NCBI GenBank assembly: GCA_050246115.1
Contig: JBFWWP010000004.1
Coordinates: 124,001 to 188,000, forward strand
Direction: 5' to 3'
DNA: 64,000 nt
From: JBFWWP01 sp050246115
GTDB taxonomy: Bacteria; Planctomycetota; UBA8108; UBA1146; JAJFFE01
A program made the translations under genes and the position numbers. Each line of letters begins with the position of its first letter. Positions within the stretch are counted from its first letter, which is position 1. Positions 46,043 through 54,382 of this stretch are shown here, one piece after another. The notes beneath the pieces were generated by a model. It made no database searches and was not told the DNA's origin. It worked only from the letters and a program-made list of their open reading frames with translations.

Positions 46043-48705
46043 CAAGTGCCAGCGGCCTGCTCGGCGAGCAGGGTGCGCATGCGCTCGAGCGCGGCCCCGA
46101 GCTGGGTCACGTCCTTGCCGCCAGCCTGAGCCATGTCGGGCCGGCCGCCCCCACCCCCCCCGAGAATCTTGGCACCCTCGCGCGCTACGTTCCCGCAGTG
46201 GAGCTTGCCTCGAGGTGCGGCGAGCGAACTGCCGACGACGAACCGAACCCCGGTCTCGTCGTGGGTGGCAAGCACGAAGGCGCGCGCACCCGGACGACGC
46301 TTGAGGGCGTCCACCACCCGCAGGATCTCTTCCATGTCGACCGCGGGCCACACGGCCGTGACGATCTCGAGGCCGGCGACGACGAGTCGCTCGCCAGCGC
46401 CCTGGTCGAGTTCGGCCAACAGATCACGCTCGGCGCCAGCCGCCTTGCCTTTGCCGCTCTTGAGAGTCTTGTTCTCCTCGAGCAGCGACTGAATGCGCTC
46501 GACCAGACCTTCGCGGTCGGCCTTCAGCTCGGAACACAGCTCGCGGAGCAGGTCCTCCGCTTGGCGCGCGCGCTCGAGGGTCCCGAGGCCGGTCGAGGCC
46601 TCCACGCGCCGCACCCCGGACGACACCGAGCCCTCCTGCAGCACGAGGACGCCGCCGATCTCCCCGGTGCGCTCGCAGTGTGCCCCGCCGCAAAGCTCGA
46701 CTGAGAAGTCACCGATCTGCACGACGCGTACGCGATCGCCGTACTTTTCTCCGAAGAACGCGAGCGCCCCGCGGGCCAGGGCTTCCTCCTTGCGGTACTC
46801 GCCGGTGATGACCTCGGTGTCGCGCAAGATCTGCTCTTGCACGATCTCCTCGACGGAGCGCAGCGCACTCGGCGAGATCTTCTCGAAGTGGCTGATGTCG
46901 AATCGAAGGCGCTCGGGCGACACCAGTGATCCCTTTTGCTGCACGTGCTCACCCAGCACGCGTCGGAGCGCCGAGTGGATGAGGTGCGTCGCGGTGTGGT
47001 TGCGCTGGACGGCGAGTCGACGGGCGGCGTCCACCGTCGCTTGGAGGCCGACACCGGGCGCGAGCGCGTCCCGGTCGCCGGACGCGAGCCGGCAACGGTG
47101 CGCGAACACACCGTCGAACTTGCGAGTATCCACGACCTCGAGCTGGAAGAACTCCCCGGCGAGCACGCCGGTATCGCCGACCTGACCGCCACCCTCGGCG
47201 TAGAACGGCGTACGATCGAGCACCACGTGCACATGGTCCCCGTCGGGGAAGACCGCCACCACCCGGCCCTCGCCCTGGAGCTCACGGTAACCGGTGAACT
47301 GGGTCGGCGGATGATCGGCAAGGCGCTGGCGAAGGTCGGCGGCACTGACGACGGAGCCCGGCATCGCGGTCGCAAGCGCCAGCGCCGGTGTGGCCGTCAC
47401 CGTCCGACGCGAGCGTTCCCGCTGCTCGTCCATCAGGACCTCGAACCCGTCGCGATCCACGATGAAGTCGTGCTCGCGCGCCATCTGTTCGGTGAGGTCG
47501 ATCGGGAAACCGCAGGTGTCGTGCAAGAAGAAGGCGGCGTGCGCGGGAAACACGGTCGTGCCCCGCCCCGCCATCCCCGTGACCTCCTCCTCGAAGTGCG
47601 TCATGCCTTGTCGCAGAGTGCGACCAAACTGCTCCTCTTCGGCGTGCAGGAGCTTCTGGATCACGTCGCGACGCCCCACGATCTCCGGAAAGGTCTCCCC
47701 CATGGTCTGACCGAGGAACTCGACCAACCGGTAGATGAACGGCTCGTTCGCTCCCAACTTGTAACCGTAGCGAGCGGCGCGGCGCAGGATCCGACGCAAC
47801 ACGTAGCCCCGGCCCTCGTTGCTCGGATACGCGCCGTCGGCGATCGCAAACGTCAGACTTCGGATGTGATCGGCAATCACCCGGTGCGGCGTCCCCTCGG
47901 GTCCGGGGCCCGCGGGGCGTCCCGTGACCCGCGCGATCTCCCCGACGAGCGACGCCAACGCATCGGTGTCGAATACCGAGCGCGCACCCTGCATCACCAT
48001 GGCGATCCGCTCGAGTCCCATGCCGGTGTCGATGCTCGGTCGTGGCAGTCGGACCTTGGTCCCATCCGCACGCTGCTCGAACTGCATGAACACCAGGTTC
48101 CAGAACTCCATGAAGCGGTCGCACTCGCACTTGCCGATGCCGCAATGCGGGCCGCAGCCCGCGGCCTCCCCGCGATCGTAGAAGATCTCGGAGCATGGGC
48201 CACAGGGACCGACATCCCCCATCGACCAGTAGTTGTCCTTCTCGCCGAGACCGACGATGCGATCGTTCGGTACGCCGATTCGATCGCGCCAAATCGCGCG
48301 GGCCTCGTCGTCCTCGTGGAAGACCGTGATCCACAACAGCGCGGGGTCGAGCTGCAGGTGCTCGGTGACCAACTCCCACGCCCAACGGCACGCATCTTCT
48401 TTGAAGTAATCACCGAAGGAGAAGTTCCCGAGCATCTCGAAGAAGGTCAGGTGGCGTGCCGTGTAGCCGACCGCGTCGAGATCGTTGTGCTTGCCGCCGG
48501 CGCGAATGCACTTCTGCGTGGTCGCAGCGCGAGTGTACTCACGTGTCTCGTGGCCGGTGAAGACACTCTTGAACTGGTTCATACCCGCGTTCGCGAACAA
48601 CAGGGTCGGATCTTCGAATGGCACGACCGGGCTGGAGGCCACGACCTGATGTCCCTTGCCACGGAAGAACTCGAGGAAAGTGCGGCGAATGTCAGCTGCG
48701 CGCAT
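46042..48705 (-). CDS. alaS: Alanyl-tRNA synthetase
   Basis: An 887-residue class II synthetase charging tRNA-Ala. It begins 'MRAADIRRTFLEFF' (ATG 48705) and has 'TTQKCIRAGGKHNDLDAVG', the editing-domain 'NHTATHLIHSALRRVLG' and 'CGGAHCERTGEIGG', then a C-terminal coiled-coil and oligomerisation domain with 'GGGGGRPDMAQAGG'. Length is normal. The stop codon's last base is the first base of a 181-bp foldback element. The upstream thpR gene overlaps its start by 14 bases. Confidence 0.97.
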   Translation of the reverse strand: MRAADIRRTFLEFFRGKGHQVVASSPVVPFEDPTLLFANAGMNQFKSVFTGHETREYTRAATTQKCIRAGGKHNDLDAVGYTARHLTFFEMLGNFSFGDYFKEDACRWAWELVTEHLQLDPALLWITVFHEDDEARAIWRDRIGVPNDRIVGLGEKDNYWSMGDVGPCGPCSEIFYDRGEAAGCGPHCGIGKCECDRFMEFWNLVFMQFEQRADGTKVRLPRPSIDTGMGLERIAMVMQGARSVFDTDALASLVGEIARVTGRPAGPGPEGTPHRVIADHIRSLTFAIADGAYPSNEGRGYVLRRILRRAARYGYKLGANEPFIYRLVEFLGQTMGETFPEIVGRRDVIQKLLHAEEEQFGRTLRQGMTHFEEEVTGMAGRGTTVFPAHAAFFLHDTCGFPIDLTEQMAREHDFIVDRDGFEVLMDEQRERSRRTVTATPALALATAMPGSVVSAADLRQRLADHPPTQFTGYRELQGEGRVVAVFPDGDHVHVVLDRTPFYAEGGGQVGDTGVLAGEFFQLEVVDTRKFDGVFAHRCRLASGDRDALAPGVGLQATVDAARRLAVQRNHTATHLIHSALRRVLGEHVQQKGSLVSPERLRFDISHFEKISPSALRSVEEIVQEQILRDTEVITGEYRKEEALARGALAFFGEKYGDRVRVVQIGDFSVELCGGAHCERTGEIGGVLVLQEGSVSSGVRRVEASTGLGTLERARQAEDLLRELCSELKADREGLVERIQSLLEENKTLKSGKGKAAGAERDLLAELDQGAGERLVVAGLEIVTAVWPAVDMEEILRVVDALKRRPGARAFVLATHDETGVRFVVGSSLAAPRGKLHCGNVAREGAKILGGGGGGRPDMAQAGGKDVTQLGAALERMRTLLAEQAAGT

Positions 48706-49315
48706 CGAAGGCAACCTTTGCCAGATTGAAGTAACGAGGCCCGCTCGGCGAAAGACGGCTCTCGATCAAGGACACCCCGGCGACCTCGAACTCGGGTGCG
48801 GTGCTGCCGAGCGCGGGGAACGGGGCACCCAAGAAGCGGCGGGCGATCTCGAGCGTCGCCGGCCCGCGCCCCGCGTTCACCCGCCCGACCGTGACGTGGG
48901 GGGAAAGGGGCGGATTCTGCGGCGGGAAGCCGTGCGCCGCAAGCGCCAAGTCCACCTGCGCGGCCACGCGCACGAGCGCGTCGTCCCCGCGTTCGATCCC
49001 CACCCAGAGAACGCGCGGCGCGCCGTGGGGTGGGAAGCAACCGGTCCCACCGAGCGCGACCCGGAAGGGCGTGACCTCGGCGAGAGCGGTCTGCAGGTCG
49101 GCGGTGATCGGATCGACCGCGTCGGGGTCGAGATCGCCCAGGAACCGCAGGGTGACGTGGTAGTTCTCGGCGCGAGTCCAGCGCACCGGCAGCCGCAGCG
49201 GCCCGCGGCGGGACGAGCCCAACGCCGACGACTCGCCGAGGGGCACCGACAACGTCAGCCGGTGCAACGCCTCACGGGCCTCGGGGGAGATTTCGACTGC
49301 CACGAAAACTCGCAT
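48692..49315 (-). CDS. thpR: RNA 2',3'-cyclic phosphodiesterase (LigT/ThpR)
   Basis: A 207-residue member of the 2H phosphoesterases, with the two His-x-Thr motifs 'YHVTLRFLG' and 'PHVTVGRV'. The family opens 2',3'-cyclic phosphates at RNA ends (and can ligate tRNA halves in vitro). ATG 49315 starts 'MRVFVAVEI'. The gene overlaps alaS by 14 bases, so the two are translated together; a link between tRNA charging and RNA-end processing is possible but unproven. Confidence 0.9.
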   Translation of the reverse strand: MRVFVAVEISPEAREALHRLTLSVPLGESSALGSSRRGPLRLPVRWTRAENYHVTLRFLGDLDPDAVDPITADLQTALAEVTPFRVALGGTGCFPPHGAPRVLWVGIERGDDALVRVAAQVDLALAAHGFPPQNPPLSPHVTVGRVNAGRGPATLEIARRFLGAPFPALGSTAPEFEVAGVSLIESRLSPSGPRYFNLAKVAFDARS

Positions 49316-49337
49316 GGGTCGTTCACCGGCCGTTCGC

Positions 49338-50252
49338 TCAGCCGTGAGTGAGCGACAACATGCTTTGGAACGCTGCAAACCGGGCGTGCATCTCCGCCGG
49401 CTCGAGACGAGTCATGCGGTGGACACCGAAGTCCTCGCAACAGAAAGAAGCCATGATGGTGCCCCAGGCCACACCGCGCTTGAAGTGCTGAAGATCGGTG
49501 CGGCCGGCGCTCGCGAGATACCCCATGAGGCCGCCAGCGAAGGAGTCGCCGGCGCCGGTCGGGTCGGTGACGGACGCGATCGGAAACGCGGGCAGGGCGA
49601 CTTCACCGTCGTCGTGGAAGATCATCGAACCATGCTCGCCCTTCTTGATCACGAGATATCGCAACCCGTACTTCTCGCGGATCATGCGTCCCGCGGGAAT
49701 CACGCGGTCGTCCTCGGACAACAGCGACGCCTCCTCGTCGTTGAGCACCAAGCCATCGATCCGGGGGATGAGCGCCTCGAGGTCCGAGTGCGCGGTCTGC
49801 ACCCAGAGGTTCATGGTGTCAGCCATCACGAAGGCTCCGGGCTCGACCTGGTCGAGCACCCGGGCCTGAGTGAGCGGAGCCGCGTTCGCGAGGAACAGGA
49901 ACTTCGCTCGCCGGTGGCTCGGTGACAGCACCGGCTGGAAGCGCTCGAACACGTTGAGTTCGACCATCAACGTCTCACGCTGGTTCATGTCATCGTGATA
50001 CTTGCCCTCCCAGCGAAAAGTCTTCCCGCCGGCAACGGTCTCCAGCCCATCGGTCCTGATGCCTCGGTCCTGCAGCACCTGCCGGCGATCCGCCGGGAAG
50101 TCTTCCCCGACGACCCCCACGAGGTGGGTCTCGGTGTGGAACGACGACGACATCGAGAAGTGGACCGCCGAGCCCCCGAGCACGTCGGCACGGCGAGCGG
50201 TCGGGGTCACGATACTGTCGAAGGCCACCGAACCCACAACGACCAAGCTCAT
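49338..50252 (-). CDS. PfkB-family carbohydrate/nucleoside kinase
   Basis: A 304-residue kinase of the ribokinase/PfkB fold. It has the N-terminal 'GSVAFDSI' and 'LGGSAVHFSMSS' and the C-terminal signature 'SVTDPTGAGDSFAGGLMGYL' with the catalytic Asp. The substrate is uncertain: adenosine, ribose and other sugars are possible. It ends 22 bases before thpR and is probably in the same transcript. A Cys-Cys pair occurs near the end ('MASFCCEDFG'). Confidence 0.9.
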   Translation of the reverse strand: MSLVVVGSVAFDSIVTPTARRADVLGGSAVHFSMSSSFHTETHLVGVVGEDFPADRRQVLQDRGIRTDGLETVAGGKTFRWEGKYHDDMNQRETLMVELNVFERFQPVLSPSHRRAKFLFLANAAPLTQARVLDQVEPGAFVMADTMNLWVQTAHSDLEALIPRIDGLVLNDEEASLLSEDDRVIPAGRMIREKYGLRYLVIKKGEHGSMIFHDDGEVALPAFPIASVTDPTGAGDSFAGGLMGYLASAGRTDLQHFKRGVAWGTIMASFCCEDFGVHRMTRLEPAEMHARFAAFQSMLSLTHG

Positions 50253-50477
50253 CGTCGACTCCTCACTCGCGCTGATTCCCGGGACCGGACCGCGGGACGG
50301 TGCGCCCGCCGAAACGAAGCGGCAGAGTGTAGCAAGCGGCTCGGCTAGGACGAACGGCTATTTTCCCAAGACCCGCAGACATTCCCCGGCCGACAGCAGT
50401 ATCCTGACCGGCCAGGCGGTTCCCGACTGCCGTCTGACCCTGTGCGCGAACCCATGCAGAAGGACGAACTTGCCGCC

Positions 50478-51875
50478 ATGATCGATCTCAAGGACCTCCG
50501 CAGCAATCCGGACAAGTATCGCACCGGCGTCGCTCGCAAGAACATGCAAGTCGACATCGATGAGCTACTCGCGGTCGACGCCAGGCTTCGCGAGGCTCTG
50601 ACCGAGCGCGAACAGATCGCCGCCGAAAAGAACCGGGTCGGCAAGCAGATCGGTGAGTTGGCCGCGAAGATGAAAGGGGCTGCGGCGCAGTCCGGAGGCG
50701 AACCAGCGGCACTGGCAGCAGAGATGGCCGCCCTGCAGTCGCGCCCGCACTCGCTGAAGGAACGCGAACGCGAGCTGGCCGAGCAAGTGCAAACGCTCAC
50801 CGAGCAACGCGACGCCCTGTGGATCCAAGTTCCTCAACCACCGGACGCGGACGTGCCCGTCGGCGCTGACGCGTCCGGCAACGTGGAGATCCGCCGCTGG
50901 AGTCCAGCCTGGTTCGATCCCAGCCGCAGTTTCCGCGAGAACAAAGGCTTCGATGCGCGGGGCCACTTGGAACTCGGCCTGGCTCACCGCATGGTCGACT
51001 TCGAGCGGGGAGTGAAGATGGCCGGCAGCCGCAGCTACGTCCTGACCGGGCCAGGCATGTCGCTGCACCAAGCCATCCTGCGCTTCGCCTTCGACTTCAT
51101 GGTGCACGAGAACGACTTCACTCCGGTCAGCGTACCGGTGATCGTGCGCGAAGAATGCATGGTCGGCACGGCGTTCTTCCCCCACGGCAAGGACCAAGCT
51201 TATCAAGTCGCCGAGCGCGCACGCGGCGGCACCCAGGACCTCTACCTCACCGGCACCGGCGAAGTGGGCCTCATGGGGATCCACCAGGATGAGTTCGTCG
51301 AGATGCGCGACCTGCCGATCTGCTACACCACGGTGTCGACCTGTTTCCGTCGCGAGGCGGGTGCCGCCGGGCGCGACACCGCGGGACTCTACCGCATCCA
51401 CCAGTTCGATAAGGTCGAGCAGGTCGTCATTACGCGGGCCGATGAAGGCGATAGCCGTGCGTGGCACCGCCGCATGCTCGGCTTCGTCGAGACCCTCCTG
51501 CAACGGCTCGAGCTCCCCTACCGACTCCTCCAGTGCTGCACCGGCGACCTCGGTCCCAAGAACGCCGACATGATCGACGTCGAAACTTGGATGCCGAGCC
51601 GAGGCCCAGCGGGTCCGGACGGTCGCCCGACCGGCGAGTATGGCGAGACCCACTCGGCGTCACGGCTCTACGACTACCAGTGCCGCCGCCTCAACATCCG
51701 CTACAAGGACCCGGAGACGAAGAAGACTCACTTCTGCTACTCGCTCAACAACACCGTCGCTGCCAGCCCACGCCTCATGATTCCGATCATGGAGCTCTAT
51801 CAGAACGCCGACGGCTCTATCACGATTCCCGCGGCGCTTCGGCCCTACATGAATGGCTGTGACCGCATCGGGTGA
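50478..51875 (+). CDS. serS: Seryl-tRNA synthetase
   Basis: A 465-residue class II synthetase. The N-terminal arm is the coiled coil that grips tRNA-Ser (about 25-110). Motif 2 'STCFRREAGAAGRDTAGLYRIHQFDKVE' and motif 3 'NNTVAASPRLMIPIMEL' with the conserved Arg are intact. I use ATG 50478 ('MIDLKDLRSN'), the family-typical start; the frame is open to a GTG at 50442. It is divergent from the kinase gene. Confidence 0.95.
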   Translation: MIDLKDLRSNPDKYRTGVARKNMQVDIDELLAVDARLREALTEREQIAAEKNRVGKQIGELAAKMKGAAAQSGGEPAALAAEMAALQSRPHSLKERERELAEQVQTLTEQRDALWIQVPQPPDADVPVGADASGNVEIRRWSPAWFDPSRSFRENKGFDARGHLELGLAHRMVDFERGVKMAGSRSYVLTGPGMSLHQAILRFAFDFMVHENDFTPVSVPVIVREECMVGTAFFPHGKDQAYQVAERARGGTQDLYLTGTGEVGLMGIHQDEFVEMRDLPICYTTVSTCFRREAGAAGRDTAGLYRIHQFDKVEQVVITRADEGDSRAWHRRMLGFVETLLQRLELPYRLLQCCTGDLGPKNADMIDVETWMPSRGPAGPDGRPTGEYGETHSASRLYDYQCRRLNIRYKDPETKKTHFCYSLNNTVAASPRLMIPIMELYQNADGSITIPAALRPYMNGCDRIG

Positions 51876-52321
51876 AGCGCACCCGCGCGGGCGCGTCCGC
51901 GGCGAGTCGCTTGCGCTAACCCGGACCGTTCATGAGCCGTCGGCTGAGAAGGGGCAAGGACGTCGATGACGGTGTGGTTCGATTCGCCAGAGCGAGTCGC
52001 GCTCCGCGGCCTCGAGTTCGACCCGGAGCGGGGTGTCGAGCCCCGCCTCGGGTCGAACTCGACGCAACGCATTGTCCTCGTCGCCCTTCCACATTCTCGG
52101 CCCACCGTTCACGAAGAGTCCGGGCCAGCCGATGACAGAATTTGGCGCGTGGCGCCGCCGTGGTGGGTGGCTTAGCCTTTCTCGGGGCCCCAAACTCTCA
52201 GGGACCCTTCGCGCGCACGCTGAGGCGGTTGCCGGGGATGGGTGTCGTTGCCTCCCGGGCCTCGCCGCGCCCCGCGAGCTCTCCTGCCCGGCCCCAGAGA
52301 GACACACGAGGTGAACTGCCC
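51876..52321. other. 446-bp gap with the second GCTAACCCGGAC repeat
   Basis: No gene is seen between serS and the HAMP protein. It contains the repeat at 51913-51962 immediately after serS and, further on, a direct repetition of a TCGAGTTCGACCC/GGGTCGAACTCGA inverted pair (52012-52065). A good ribosome site (GAGGTGA) for the next gene lies near 52310. Confidence 0.5.
51913..51962 (+). repeat. GCTAACCCGGAC repeat, copy 2
   Basis: Matches 38531-38580 at about 46 of 50 positions, with GGACCGTTCATGAGCC in place of GGACGATTCATGAGCC. It begins 37 bases after the serS stop codon. Same orientation on the plus strand as copy 1. Confidence 0.75.
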
Positions 52322-52855
52322 ATGGCAGCACGCGACCACCAACACCCACGCCGCCAGCGACTCGTCAACCCGCGCCTGCAGCTCAAGATCATCGCAGTCT
52401 TCCTACTCACGGGAATGGTCGTTCAGGCGCTCCAGTTCGCCATGCTGTGGCGCAGCGCGATCCACTTCGCGGAGTGCCTGCCCGGACTCGGACCGCAAGC
52501 CGAGCTCACCCTGCACCAACAACTGCTCACCGTGTTCGGAACCTCGAGTCTCCTCCTGGTCCCCATGACCCTGTTGGTGGGAATCGTCATCACGTTCCCC
52601 ATCGCCGGCCCGCTCTACCGCATGCGCAAGCACCTCGAAGCGATCGCAGCCGGTCACGACCCCGGCGAGTGCCGCATTCGCAAAACCGACGAACTGCACG
52701 ACGTGTGCGCGAGCCTCAACGCCGCCGTCGCTCGGTTGCGCGAACCCCGACCAGCGACGGTGGGCCCCGAGCGCGCGCTACTCGCCGGCAGCACCACAAC
52801 CAGGGACGCACACGCCGACACGCCGGTCGCCCAAGACCCGATCGCCTCTTGCTGA
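52322..52855 (+). CDS. Small membrane protein with a HAMP-like region
   Basis: A 177-residue protein from ATG 52322 (GAGGTGA eight bases upstream). Two membrane helices (about 19-45 and 75-95) flank a short extracytoplasmic loop. The second is followed by 'GPLYRMRKHLEAIAAGHDPGECRIRKTDELHDVCASLNAAVARLR', which has the spacing of a HAMP domain. No kinase, cyclase or methyl-accepting domain is attached; a Ser/Thr-rich tail ends the protein. It may be a truncated or stand-alone transducer. Confidence 0.75.
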   Translation: MAARDHQHPRRQRLVNPRLQLKIIAVFLLTGMVVQALQFAMLWRSAIHFAECLPGLGPQAELTLHQQLLTVFGTSSLLLVPMTLLVGIVITFPIAGPLYRMRKHLEAIAAGHDPGECRIRKTDELHDVCASLNAAVARLREPRPATVGPERALLAGSTTTRDAHADTPVAQDPIASC

Positions 52856-52930
52856 GCCTTCTGAGAAGAGCCTAGCCCTGTCGCGGCGCGTCGTCTGAGC
52901 CCACGGCCATCGGGATGCTGCCCTGGCGCG

Positions 52931-53107
52931 CGCGTGGGCGGATGCGGACAGGCTGTCCGCGCTCCCAGGGCGCGCCCGGGCACTTGATTCGCCGTGGGGC
53001 TCAAAGGATGCGCCGCGATGCTGAATGGGCCGGTGAGAAGGCAGGAAGCACACGCGACTAGCGCTTGCGTTCATCAGCAACCGGTACGCGGCGGGGGTCA
53101 AAGGCCA
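52931..53107. repeat. ~175-bp direct repeat, unit 1
   Basis: Starts GCGTGGGCGGATGCGGACAG and runs through CTCAAAGGATGCGCCGCGAT to GGGTCAAAGGCCACGG. Similar throughout to 53170-53346 with scattered substitutions and small length differences. Contains the palindrome core at 52941-52982. Confidence 0.75.
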
Positions 53108-53169
53108 CGGTGCTGGCGGTGATGCGCACGGTGGCGGGCGGCGATGCGCGCGTGGCCGGCGGTGATGCG

Positions 53170-53346
53170 CGCGTGGGCGGATGCGGACGGGCTGTCCGCG
53201 CTCCCAGGGCGCGCCCGGGCATTTGATTGGCGGAGAGCTCAAAGGATGCGCCGCGACGCTGAATGGGCGGGGAGAGAAGGGAGAAGCACACGCGACTGAT
53301 GCCGCGTTCGTCAACAACTGAGGCGCGGGGGTCGAAGGTCAACGCT
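53170..53346. repeat. ~175-bp direct repeat, unit 2
   Basis: Second copy of the unit at 52931-53107, 239 bases on, ending GGGTCGAAGGTCAACGC. It has diverged from copy 1 at several places (CTGAATGGGCGGGGAG against CTGAATGGGCCGGTGAG), so the duplication is not very recent. Contains the palindrome core at 53180-53221. Confidence 0.75.
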
Positions 53347-53430
53347 CTGAGCAAACGGTCGCCGCACGGACTGTCCACAGGCTTCCGACGTCCAGGCGGG
53401 CGAACGTCCCGTGCTTGCAGGTCCCCTGGA

Positions 53431-53775
53431 TCAAGGAGGTGCGGTGCCCTCTCCGGGATGCGCCGCGGGGGCGGGTGGGGTGACCTTCGGGTCTGGGGGC
53501 ACCGGGTCGAAGCCGCCGCGGCTGAAGGGGTTGCACCGGAGCAGGCGCCATGCGGCGAGTACGGTGCCGCGGCAGACGCCGCGCTCCTGAATGGCCTCCA
53601 GGGCGTAGTCCGAGCACGTTGGGGAGAAGCGGCAGATCGGTGGGATGAACGGGGACAGCGTCAGTTGGTAGAGCCGAATCGGGATGAGGAGCGGGAGAAG
53701 GAGCAGCCGGCGCCACCACGGGACATGGGTGAGATCGAGCTTGAACCGTTCGCGCCGCCGGTAGCCCCACGACAC
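53431..53775 (-). CDS. yidD: Membrane protein insertion efficiency factor YidD
   Basis: A 114-residue small protein with 'LLLLPLLIPIRLYQLTLSPFIPPICRFSPTCSDYALEAIQERG', which covers the YidD signature (LYQ, CRFxPTCS, YAxxAI), and 'NPFSRGGFDPVP'. It attaches to the inner membrane and helps YidC-dependent insertion. It follows rnpA with one base between stop and start, the usual gene order, but no yidC lies downstream: the gene is followed by repeats. Confidence 0.93.
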   Translation of the reverse strand: MSWGYRRRERFKLDLTHVPWWRRLLLLPLLIPIRLYQLTLSPFIPPICRFSPTCSDYALEAIQERGVCRGTVLAAWRLLRCNPFSRGGFDPVPPDPKVTPPAPAAHPGEGTAPP

Positions 53776-53776
53776 G

Positions 53777-54328
53777 TCACGGTTCTCCGTGCGGTGAAGG
53801 GCGAGCCGGCGACGATCCCTCGGGAAGGGTTGTTGCCGACGTTGGTCCCCGCGCCGTGCGATTGCGGCGCCGTCGCGGACGCGGACCCTCGGGCTCCGGA
53901 CGCGGGCGCGATGGGCGGTGGCTGCGGGCGAAGAGTTCGAGTACCTGAGCGCGAAACTGATCGAAGGGGAGTTCGCCGGCTCCGGGCTGGGGAATGACCA
54001 CGAGGTCGACGGAACCGGGCAATGCGGCCCGATGACGGCGGAAGAGTTCGCGCAGCCGTCGTTTGACGCGGTTCCTCACGACTGCGTTTCCGACGCGGCG
54101 ACTCACCGCAAGTCCCAGGCGCGGGAAACCAAAGTCGGTGGCGCAAACTACCGCGCTGAAGACCCCGCTGCGCGTGCGACCACCGCAGCGAAAGATCACG
54201 TGGAAGTCGTTGCGCCGACAAACGCGTGCCGTCCGTGGCAAACGCTCGCCCCTCGGGGGCGGCGGGTGTGCGCCCGCAGACCGCGGCCCCGGAGACGAGC
54301 CAACGACCGGGGTATCGTGAGTTGGCAA
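53777..54328 (-). CDS. rnpA: Ribonuclease P protein component
   Basis: The core 'RRNDFHVIFRCGGR' and 'GLAVSRRVGNAVVRNRVKRRLRELFRRHR' identify the RnpA protein, which helps RNase P RNA mature tRNA 5' ends. At 183 residues it is longer than the usual 110-130, with a Pro/Arg-rich extension at each end. I kept ATG 54328, but a later start could shorten the N-terminal extension. rpmH, normally just upstream, is absent: a dehydrogenase gene is there instead. Confidence 0.88.
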   Translation of the reverse strand: MPTHDTPVVGSSPGPRSAGAHPPPPRGERLPRTARVCRRNDFHVIFRCGGRTRSGVFSAVVCATDFGFPRLGLAVSRRVGNAVVRNRVKRRLRELFRRHRAALPGSVDLVVIPQPGAGELPFDQFRAQVLELFARSHRPSRPRPEPEGPRPRRRRNRTARGPTSATTLPEGSSPARPSPHGEP

Positions 54329-54382
54329 TTCAGTGTCGATCGGGTTGCCTCGCGGTGAACTCGTCCGAAATCAAGCGTTAGC

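Larger units (their letters stand above)
52856..53430. other. 575-bp gap with a direct duplication and a 22-bp tandem repeat
   Basis: No gene recognised. Two copies of a segment of about 175 bp (52931-53107 and 53170-53346) are arranged directly, 239 bases apart. Between them lie three units of a roughly 21- to 22-bp tandem repeat (GTGGCGGGCGGCGATGCGCG type, 53113-53178). Each large copy carries the GCGGACAG palindrome. Confidence 0.7.
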
